Source: Alkalihalophilus marmarensis DSM 21297
GTDB lineage: Bacteria > Bacillota > Bacilli > Bacillales > Bacillaceae_D
Length of the DNA stretch: 48,995 nt
Direction: 5' to 3'
Assembly: GCF_000474275.2 (NCBI RefSeq)
Contig: NZ_ATAE01000011.1
Location: 1-48,995 of the forward strand
A program made the position numbers and the translations under genes. The notes under the pieces were generated by a model. That model saw only the letters and a list, made by a program, of their open reading frames with translations. It was not told where the DNA came from and did no database searches. Below, piece after piece: positions 42,636 to 48,995 of the stretch (its first letter is position 1; each line of letters starts with the position of its first letter).

Positions 42636-45056
42636 TTACTTGTTTTTTGCTTTCATTTCGAAATGTCTATGTAATCGATATTCACAAATCTCTTTTGTCC
42701 AGTCAAATAGAGTTTCCTTATGTTCATCAAGCACATCAAACGTCATTTTGAAATGACCTCGGTCAAATTCGATTAAGCCCTTAGATTTTCCAGCCCACAT
42801 GGTCATTGGCATAGTTGCAATCAATTTAGCAACCTTCTTTTCATTGTATTCCCACATAGCTCTAGTATTTTTGGCTGAGAAGTCTATTTTTTTTCGGTAT
42901 TCTTCTGCCATGAAAAAGGAATGGAAATAAGGAGCTGCCTCACTTGGAGTAATTGCTTTAAACCAATCATCTTTACCACGGGTAAGCATATAAGACAAAA
43001 CAACCATCTTATAGCTCTTATTCATATCGGTAGTTTCAACTTCTTTTAACCAATCTAAATATAGTTCGTATGTTTCAATTTGTTCCTTGTCTAAAGCATT
43101 AGCTTCTTTTAGAAAAGTATAAAATGAGCCAAACTCAACTCTATATTGATTGCCATCGAAGCTCCCTTGTAAGTGTAACTCTTTATAAGTTGCTCTTCTA
43201 CCTATTTCTCTAACCACATTATGGAAAGATGCTATCATCTGTTCTCGACGAGGTTTCCGTTTTAACTGTAATTGATTTAAGAGGTCTATTACCTTTGTTT
43301 CTAAATCAAACGAGCATAGATCTGGCACAGACGGAATGGCAGCTGTTTTCTTAGCTGATTTCGTATCCTCTTCTTCTTGTCTAAAAACTCGTAACTTTAC
43401 GTCTGCATTACGATAATTTCCTATAAGGTCAATAATCACACATGCTTCTTTATCTTCCGCTAAACGCAATCCTCTTCCAACCTGCTGAATGAATACACTC
43501 AGTGATTCAGTTGGGCGAACAAAGAGCAATGTATCTACAGTCGGAATATCGATACCTTCATTGAAAAGATCAACTGTTAGGATAATTTCAAGCTCACCTG
43601 TCTCAAGTTTACGGATTGCCCCTTTTCGATCAGTGGAAGATGTATTTGAATTTAAGCTAATACAAGACACACCTTTTTGTTGAAAGCACTCTGCTAAATA
43701 GTTAGATTGCTTAATAGAAGAACAGAATACAAGCGTTCTAGTTTGTTTGTACTTTAGCCATGCATCATAAATATTGTTAAAAACATCATCACTTAACTGT
43801 TTATTTAACAGCTCACTTTCATCATAACGTGTCCCGAGCCATGTTATGGATGAATAATCGATTTCATCATAGACACCGTGATAACGGAAAGGAGCAAGCC
43901 AGCCTTTTTCAATGGCTGTCAAAAAGTCTATTTCATAAGCTACATTTCCATCACAAATTGCATAAACATTTTTCCCATCCATGCGATCAGGAGTTGCAGT
44001 AAGTCCTAATAAAAATGAATAAGAAAAATATTCAAGCACATGCTGGTAAGACCTTGCAGCTGCATGATGAAATTCATCAATGATAATTAAATCAAAGGCA
44101 TCTTTATCAAATTTTTCAACTTGTTTCTGGTTTGCTATTGAGAAGATTGATGCAAATACAAAATCGGCGTCCCTTTCTTTCGCTCTAGCATTGAAAATAC
44201 CACATGTTCGATCAGGCATCACATGATTAAATGTCTTCTTTGCTTGATATAAGATCTCTTCTCGATGTGCTATAAAGAGCACCCTCTTAAAACGACGTGC
44301 AAAAAAGGCTGAAAGATACGTTTTTCCTAACCCTGTAGCCATGACCACTAATGATTTGTCATATCCATCATCCAGGGTTCTCTCTAATTCTTCTAGAGCT
44401 TCGAGCTGAGCTTGCCTTGGCTTTAGCACTTGATAAGGTTCTGGAGGGTCATGAACTATAGGTGTATGTTCCTCCTTCTGACCAAACATCAATTCCTTTT
44501 CATCATCTGCGTCCCATTCAACAAACCGATTATCTCTTGAATGGTTTTGTAATAGATACATTTCTTCATATGCTTTGATCGTTACATCATTCACCGGTAT
44601 GGTTTGTTCACTTAAGAATAGCTTCATAAATTCGTGTATGGCTTCTTCATATATGATGTGGTTATCTTTTGATGGAATGGAAACATTCCACTCAACCCCG
44701 GATGTTAAAGCGGATTTGGACATATTAGAAGAGCCGATAATTACATGACCTGTCTTATCCTCAAATTGAAATAAATAAGCTTTGGGATGAAACGACCGCC
44801 CATTGCTTTTCCATAACCTAATCTCAATACGTTCATGCAATTCAAATAAAATGCGCAGGGCATCAGGGTGGGTGATATACATGTAATCACCTGTACACAC
44901 TTTCACTTCTGCTCCTCTATCAAGTGCCTGTTTTAATGGTTCCTTTAACAAATCTATACCTGATTTCATTAGAAAAGCCGTTACTATGTATACGGAAGAA
45001 GCTTTTTCAATTGTTTCTTTTATTTCATCAATTAATAGTTCTGTTACTAGACGCAT
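42636..45056 (-). CDS. PLD-nuclease/SF2 helicase fusion
   Basis: This 806-residue protein has an N-terminal PLD domain with one H-K-N-type motif (FHPKAYLFQ around His90/Lys92, then IIGSSNMSKSAL with Asn111 and GVEWN). An SF2 helicase follows: MATGLGKT (239-246), DEFH (327-330), TATPDR (353-358), a C-terminal domain with VDLFNEGIDIPTVDTLLF, and FIQQVGRGLR as motif VI. The remaining part (about 600-806) is unrecognised and lacks the DUF3427 tail of its neighbour. Its ATG lies 2 bases after the MazG stop, so it is tightly coupled. A single PLD motif implies dimerisation for nuclease activity. I infer that it recognises and cuts or unwinds foreign nucleic acid. Confidence 0.88.
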   Translation of the reverse strand: MRLVTELLIDEIKETIEKASSVYIVTAFLMKSGIDLLKEPLKQALDRGAEVKVCTGDYMYITHPDALRILFELHERIEIRLWKSNGRSFHPKAYLFQFEDKTGHVIIGSSNMSKSALTSGVEWNVSIPSKDNHIIYEEAIHEFMKLFLSEQTIPVNDVTIKAYEEMYLLQNHSRDNRFVEWDADDEKELMFGQKEEHTPIVHDPPEPYQVLKPRQAQLEALEELERTLDDGYDKSLVVMATGLGKTYLSAFFARRFKRVLFIAHREEILYQAKKTFNHVMPDRTCGIFNARAKERDADFVFASIFSIANQKQVEKFDKDAFDLIIIDEFHHAAARSYQHVLEYFSYSFLLGLTATPDRMDGKNVYAICDGNVAYEIDFLTAIEKGWLAPFRYHGVYDEIDYSSITWLGTRYDESELLNKQLSDDVFNNIYDAWLKYKQTRTLVFCSSIKQSNYLAECFQQKGVSCISLNSNTSSTDRKGAIRKLETGELEIILTVDLFNEGIDIPTVDTLLFVRPTESLSVFIQQVGRGLRLAEDKEACVIIDLIGNYRNADVKLRVFRQEEEDTKSAKKTAAIPSVPDLCSFDLETKVIDLLNQLQLKRKPRREQMIASFHNVVREIGRRATYKELHLQGSFDGNQYRVEFGSFYTFLKEANALDKEQIETYELYLDWLKEVETTDMNKSYKMVVLSYMLTRGKDDWFKAITPSEAAPYFHSFFMAEEYRKKIDFSAKNTRAMWEYNEKKVAKLIATMPMTMWAGKSKGLIEFDRGHFKMTFDVLDEHKETLFDWTKEICEYRLHRHFEMKAKNK

Positions 45057-45058
45057 TC

Positions 45059-45385
45059 TTACTCATCCTCTACATCAATTAAAAAGATTCGCTCGTTAAA
45101 ACCTCCGCGCTCGTTTTGCTTTCTTTTTCTCACTGATTCCATTTCTTCTGGTGAAATATCATGAATCACACCAAGCGCATAGACGACTTCTAATAGATCG
45201 GCCATTTCTTCGATAATATCTTTCTTCGTATCAGCTTCAAGCAATTCCCCCATCTCTTCTCTCAGTTTTACTTTAAGCTGCCCTTCATAGTCTGCTTTAT
45301 TTAAAATATCCGTACGAAATTCTTTTCCAGTCTTCTCTATAATCTCAGGGATTCTATCTCTTACTAGTTTGTTATATATAGGCAT
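45059..45385 (-). CDS. MazG-like nucleotide pyrophosphohydrolase
   Basis: This 108-residue protein has the all-alpha NTP-PPase pattern: YNKLVRDRIPEII at the start and EEMGELLEADTKKDIIEEMADLLEVVYAL with the ExxE...ExxD metal ligands. It resembles PRA-PH/MazG-like proteins that cleave nucleoside triphosphates to monophosphates. The start is the ATG at 45383-45385 behind AAAGGTGAG; upstream GTG codons are in frame. It lies between the HIT gene (about 18 bases before) and the PLD-helicase (2 bases after). Depletion or sensing of nucleotides is a plausible role. Confidence 0.86.
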   Translation of the reverse strand: MPIYNKLVRDRIPEIIEKTGKEFRTDILNKADYEGQLKVKLREEMGELLEADTKKDIIEEMADLLEVVYALGVIHDISPEEMESVRKRKQNERGGFNERIFLIDVEDE

Positions 45386-45403
45386 GGCACTCACCTTTAC
45401 TAT

Positions 45404-45775
45404 TTAATAGGATTGTTTTGCTGGAATAACCCCTCTAACTCCGCCACGAGGATTCTCCATATCTCCATTGTACCTTGGAATAACGTGGATGTGGGCATGA
45501 AAAATTGTCTGGCCAGCAGCCTCACCACAGTTCATGCCGATGTTAAAACCATCTGGAGAATATGTGTCATTCAGGAACGCTCTGGCAGTATGCACGAGCT
45601 CAAATAAAGCGGCCTGTTCTGTGCTCGTTGCTTCAAAGTAATCAGCTACGTGGCGCTTAGGGATGATAAGGATATGCCCTTCGGTAACAGGGTATCGATC
45701 GTAAATCGCGTAAGCATGGTTGTTTTCAAATAAATAATCTTGGATGGTGCAGAATGCGCATTTGGTGTTTTGCAT
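45404..45775 (-). CDS. HIT family nucleotide hydrolase
   Basis: This 123-residue protein carries the histidine triad FHAHIHVIPR (His93, His95 and His97) and the upstream GHILIIPKRHV region, with a CAFC pair near the N-terminus that could bind zinc. HIT proteins of this branch hydrolyse diadenosine polyphosphates or nucleoside phosphoramidates. It is first in the HIT-MazG-PLD/helicase-DUF262 operon; AAAGGAG precedes the ATG and a terminator separates it from the upstream helicase gene. The spacing of the operon makes a shared task with the helicase likely. Confidence 0.9.
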   Translation of the reverse strand: MQNTKCAFCTIQDYLFENNHAYAIYDRYPVTEGHILIIPKRHVADYFEATSTEQAALFELVHTARAFLNDTYSPDGFNIGMNCGEAAGQTIFHAHIHVIPRYNGDMENPRGGVRGVIPAKQSY

Positions 45776-45816
45776 AATGGTGCTCCTTTCTTGTGCTTGA
45801 ATTTTTACTTAAAATG

Positions 45817-45847
45817 AAAAACTACAAACTTGAAGGCTTGTAGTTTT
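45817..45847 (-). terminator. Terminator of the DUF3427 helicase gene
   Basis: AAAACTACAA and TTGTAGTTTT form a 10-bp stem with an 11-base loop. On the minus strand TTCATTTTAAG follows. It splits the two helicase units into separate transcripts. Confidence 0.75.
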
Positions 45848-45945
45848 CTGCAAACAGTTTCATGAATACAATTTATTCTTCAGTATTTAATCTACTAATA
45901 CCTATTCGGTTATAATAAGTAGCAGATAGATTCAATAGTTTTTAT

Positions 45946-48825
45946 CTACTCTTCTATTAAATAATGATATAGGGACGTTTCTACCGTCTCTTTTAACTTG
46001 AATTGCATACGAACCACTGGTAAGTCATTTCCTGGCATAGTTGTTTGCTCGATGGTCGTTCTATCCGGAGTAACTTCTCCTAAATAATAAAAATCTGTAC
46101 CTTCTGCATTGTCTTTCTTCACAAATAGATGCAAAGCAAGGTTATCATCTTCAGAGTTAATGATCTTTTTTACTTCATCAGATTGTAAGGTACGGTTACT
46201 TCTTGTATACCATTGAAATATATCCTGACTTAAAAATGCATCACCATAATTAATGCTTGATCCTTCTTCTTCCTGTTTATGGTACGTTACAAAAATAGGA
46301 CATGTTCCATGTTTTGCTTTGTACCCATACATTGTTGAACTTTCATCATTTAACCAATTGAGTAGTTTACACGCATCTTTACGAGAATATTTCTGGTGAA
46401 GTGTAAGTGGAGTAGAGCTATCATATTGCTTACTCTTATGTTCAGCTACTTGTAAAATGTTCTTAATCTGTTCATTAAAATGTGGGTTATTTTGCAGCGA
46501 TTCCATAACATGTCGGTTCCATTTATATCGATTCATCTCATATTCTACTATAGGCTTGTCCCCGTATTTTTTTATAGTTGCTGAAGTATAAAAAGAAAGA
46601 TCAAGCACACGTTGAACAGATAGTAATGTATTTTTATCTGTTAGATAGTCACTATCTTTCCATCTCTTAAGTAGGGTACTCTCCTCAACCATTCCTTCTT
46701 TCAATAATACCTGTAGTAATGATATCTCATGCTTTCGTTTTCCGTTGAGGATTTCCTGGGACAGCATAGTTAAAACTCCCTGTTCGTATGAGGTAAGCAT
46801 TGGTACTTCCTCCTTTAGTTTAACAAGAAATTGATAATAATTTTTATGTTCTGCAATGATCACAGTAGGGTCAATGGAGTTGTTAGTATAAAAATCAAGC
46901 AAAGAAGGTACTCGTCCTAGCCGATTTTTTAACTCAATATAAGCTTCCCTTAATATCCTCATGGATGTTAACTTAGAATCACTAATAGACTTAAATATTT
47001 GCTTCTTGGCAATTTCCTCAAAGTTTATTGATGATACCCCTTTTATATAACATGTATCCTTGGTATTTTTTCTAATTGAATCTTTATTTTGCGAACGATC
47101 ACCAGATAATGCTACTGGAATGAGGTAATTATTTTTGTAATTACCAATGAAATCAATAATAGTTACGAATTCTTTGGAATTGTGTTTGCGTAGACCTCTA
47201 CCAAGCTGTTGAATAAAAATAATACTTGACTGTGTTTGTCTTAACATAACTACTTGGTTTATGCTTGGGATGTCTACTCCTTCATTAAAAATATCAACAG
47301 TAATAATGTAATCTAATCCTCCATTCTCTAATTCATTAACTCTACGTAACCGCTCATCAGGAGAATGATTTCCGAGTAAAGCAACCGTTCTTAATCTGTG
47401 CTCATTCAACGCCGCCGACAATTTTACTGCTTCTTCTTTTCGACTACAGAACATTAATCCACGGACGTGATCGCCTGAATGACCATAATAATTTATCTTT
47501 TCTAGAATATGTTGAACGCGTTCCTCGGTTATTAACTTAGACAAAGCAGCTGTTTCATCTATCATTTTTCCTTCATATTCGTATTCAGTGACACCAAAAT
47601 AATGAAATGGACAAAGCATATCTTCTTCTAATGCTTCTTGTAAACGGATCTCGTATGCAATGTTGTAATCAAAAAGTTCGTATATATTAAAGTCATCAGT
47701 TCGTTCTGGAGTCGCTGTCATTCCCATCATAAAAGTTGGTTGAAAATAATCCATTACTTTTAGATAAGTATTTGCCCCTGCTTTATGTACTTCATCAATT
47801 AAAATGTAATCGAAATCTTCAGGTGTAAATGTTAATAATACATCCTCTTTTGAGAGTGTCTGAATTGTTGAAAAAAGGTATCTAGCATTTGTCTCCTTTT
47901 TATTACCAGAGAGGATTCCGAAGTCTTTGTCAGGGCCTCCGAGTATACGTTGATAATCTTCTTTTGCTTTATGTAATATCTGCTCTCTGTGAACAATAAA
48001 TAACATTTTCTTGGGAGTAAAACGCCTAACATCAAAAGCCGACAAAAACGTTTTTCCTGTACCAGTGGCTGATACAATAAGAGCTTTCTTATTCCCCGCT
48101 ACTCGCACAGCTTCTATATTTTCTAGAGCAGCTTCTTGCATTTTATTCGGTTTAATAGAAAGCGCATCTTCAATAGAGTTAATTCTATAATCTAAGGGCA
48201 TTTCAACAATGCTATCTTTGTTTCTAAATTGCTCGCTCTTAAATATACGTTCATACTCCGTAATCCAAGGTAAACTTAAAGGAATCGCATCCCCCCAAAC
48301 ATCTTCAAACTGTTGAGTAAAGTGGCGAATGATCTCACCATTTTCATGCGAATCTAATTTAACGTTCCATTCGTAGTTTGCTTTAAGTGCCTGGGCAGTT
48401 AAGTTGGAACTGCCTACTATGAGTGAAAAATGAGTTGAGTGTTTAAAAATATAACCTTTTGAATGGAATCCTTTTAGATTTGTTAATCGTACATCTAAAT
48501 TAGGTATCTTTAATAAATCTTTAAATACTTTTGGTTGGTTAAATTGGAGGAAAGTTGAGGTTAAAATTCTTCCCCTAACCTTTCTTTGGTGCAGGTCCCA
48601 AAGAATAGACTTTAATGTAGCTAGTCCACTTTCGGTTATAAAAGCAACAGAGAAAAAGAAGTCTTCACATTGTGAAAGTTCCTCTTGAACCGCTGATAAG
48701 ATTGTTTCTTTAGTATTAGGATTATTTACGAGTAATTTTGGCTTGTGTTTAGAAGATCGACCTTGTGAATGGTCAATAAACCCTTTATAGATCGATTCTT
48801 GCAAATTAGTTAAGATATTATCCAT
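45946..48825 (-). CDS. PLD-nuclease/SF2 helicase with DUF3427 C-terminus
   Basis: This 959-residue protein has an N-terminal PLD domain (GFHSKGYIF around His121/Lys123, IVGSSNLTAQAL with Asn141, NYEWN). The SF2 helicase follows with SATGTGKT (252-259), DEVH (344-347), TATPER (370-375), VDIFNEGVDIPSINQVVML and FIQQLGRGLR. The C-terminal region of about 160 residues is DUF3427-like (YGYKAKHGTCPIFVTYHKQEE ... INYGDAFLSQDIFQWYTRSNR ... FYYLGEV). Such proteins occur widely in defence and mobile islands. A GGTGAT site precedes the ATG and a TATAAT box lies about 26 bases upstream of it. It is a paralogue of the helicase at 42.6-45.1 kb. Confidence 0.9.
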   Translation of the reverse strand: MDNILTNLQESIYKGFIDHSQGRSSKHKPKLLVNNPNTKETILSAVQEELSQCEDFFFSVAFITESGLATLKSILWDLHQRKVRGRILTSTFLQFNQPKVFKDLLKIPNLDVRLTNLKGFHSKGYIFKHSTHFSLIVGSSNLTAQALKANYEWNVKLDSHENGEIIRHFTQQFEDVWGDAIPLSLPWITEYERIFKSEQFRNKDSIVEMPLDYRINSIEDALSIKPNKMQEAALENIEAVRVAGNKKALIVSATGTGKTFLSAFDVRRFTPKKMLFIVHREQILHKAKEDYQRILGGPDKDFGILSGNKKETNARYLFSTIQTLSKEDVLLTFTPEDFDYILIDEVHKAGANTYLKVMDYFQPTFMMGMTATPERTDDFNIYELFDYNIAYEIRLQEALEEDMLCPFHYFGVTEYEYEGKMIDETAALSKLITEERVQHILEKINYYGHSGDHVRGLMFCSRKEEAVKLSAALNEHRLRTVALLGNHSPDERLRRVNELENGGLDYIITVDIFNEGVDIPSINQVVMLRQTQSSIIFIQQLGRGLRKHNSKEFVTIIDFIGNYKNNYLIPVALSGDRSQNKDSIRKNTKDTCYIKGVSSINFEEIAKKQIFKSISDSKLTSMRILREAYIELKNRLGRVPSLLDFYTNNSIDPTVIIAEHKNYYQFLVKLKEEVPMLTSYEQGVLTMLSQEILNGKRKHEISLLQVLLKEGMVEESTLLKRWKDSDYLTDKNTLLSVQRVLDLSFYTSATIKKYGDKPIVEYEMNRYKWNRHVMESLQNNPHFNEQIKNILQVAEHKSKQYDSSTPLTLHQKYSRKDACKLLNWLNDESSTMYGYKAKHGTCPIFVTYHKQEEEGSSINYGDAFLSQDIFQWYTRSNRTLQSDEVKKIINSEDDNLALHLFVKKDNAEGTDFYYLGEVTPDRTTIEQTTMPGNDLPVVRMQFKLKETVETSLYHYLIEE

Positions 48826-48885
48826 GTAATCACCATTCTGTTCTTATTATACCTAAAATTGTAAATGTAATAGATTCAAATGTAA

Positions 48886-48914
48886 ATAAAAAAGCTACTC
48901 TTAAAGGAGTAGCT
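48886..48914 (-). terminator. Terminator upstream of the DUF3427 helicase gene
   Basis: AGCTACTC and GAGTAGCT form an 8-bp stem followed on the minus strand by TTTTTTATT. It ends a minus-strand transcript coming from beyond the right edge. Confidence 0.75.
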
Positions 48915-48923
48915 ACAGATTGT

Positions 48924-48960
48924 TGAGAAACCCCACTTTTTAAAAAAGTGGGGTTTCTCA
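48924..48960. terminator. Strong symmetric terminator
   Basis: TGAGAAACCCCACTTTTT and its exact complement form a stem of about 18 bp with almost no loop. With the neighbouring stem it makes a double terminator that isolates the helicase island from the next gene. Confidence 0.75.
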
Positions 48961-48995
48961 TTTACTGAGTTAGACATCTAAAATATAAATGAAGT

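Noticed and set aside
42636-48825. Mokosh defence system
   Set aside because: Mokosh also joins helicase and PLD functions, but its helicase belongs to another superfamily and the domain order differs; the resemblance is functional only.
1-48995. CRISPR arrays, tRNA or rRNA genes, prophage
   Set aside because: No regularly spaced repeats, tRNA-like cloverleaf, rRNA segment or phage structural gene was seen.

Overview
The window reads as chromosomal DNA of a low-GC, Gram-positive member of the Bacillaceae. The support is AGGAGG-type ribosome sites almost everywhere, frequent GTG and TTG starts, a T-box leader, a stressosome RsbR paralogue, an Amj lipid II flippase, DUF2200, DUF3147 and DUF4181 proteins, and GC-rich palindromic intergenic repeats of the kind seen in Bacillus, Halobacillus and Alkalihalobacillus. 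No rRNA, tRNA, CRISPR array or prophage was seen. Most genes lie on the minus strand.

Layout. 1-4.4 kb: a partial membrane-protein gene, then a cassette made of an EamA exporter, an Fe(II)/2-oxoglutarate amino-acid-type dioxygenase and a divergent MocR regulator. It ends against an AraC regulator that has lost its C-terminus. 4.5-8.1 kb: small membrane proteins, an SMI1/KNR4 protein, a DUF6624-like protein, a nucleotidyltransferase and a frameshifted gene. 8.4-11.6 kb: MarR/DUF3147 and ArsR-type-regulator/MFS efflux pairs. 11.7-13.3 kb: an intact IS1595-family element with terminal repeats, an 8-bp target duplication and a DUF6176 passenger gene. 13.6-17.4 kb: a PadR/FtsX/ATPase ABC operon with palindromic operators. 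17.8-18.4 kb: a Nudix gene behind a structured leader that ends in an attenuator. 18.6-29.6 kb: ordinary accessory genes (GNATs, YjiH, PadR, hydrolase, P-loop kinase, TrmO, Amj, nucleotidyltransferase, CPCC protein). 30-31.7 kb: an MFS transporter behind a complete T-box. 31.9-34.3 kb: an RsbR paralogue lacking both phosphoacceptor threonines, then an ArsR-VOC-HEAT group whose first gene is probably translated from a leaderless mRNA. 34.3-40.9 kb: repeats, small membrane proteins, lipoproteins, VanZ, lipase and an alpha-CTD-like protein.

41-48.8 kb is the most interesting block. A minus-strand operon HIT hydrolase - MazG-like pyrophosphohydrolase - PLD/SF2 helicase - DUF262/HNH nuclease lies directly downstream of a second, independently terminated PLD/SF2 helicase with a DUF3427 tail. 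I infer an anti-phage or nucleic-acid-processing island that matches no named system I can recall as a whole.

Several genes are shorter than their open frames because the Shine-Dalgarno site and family alignment point to an internal start; each entry says so. Two genes (about 7.7-8.1 kb and 36.9-37.2 kb) carry single-base frameshifts that may be real or sequencing errors.
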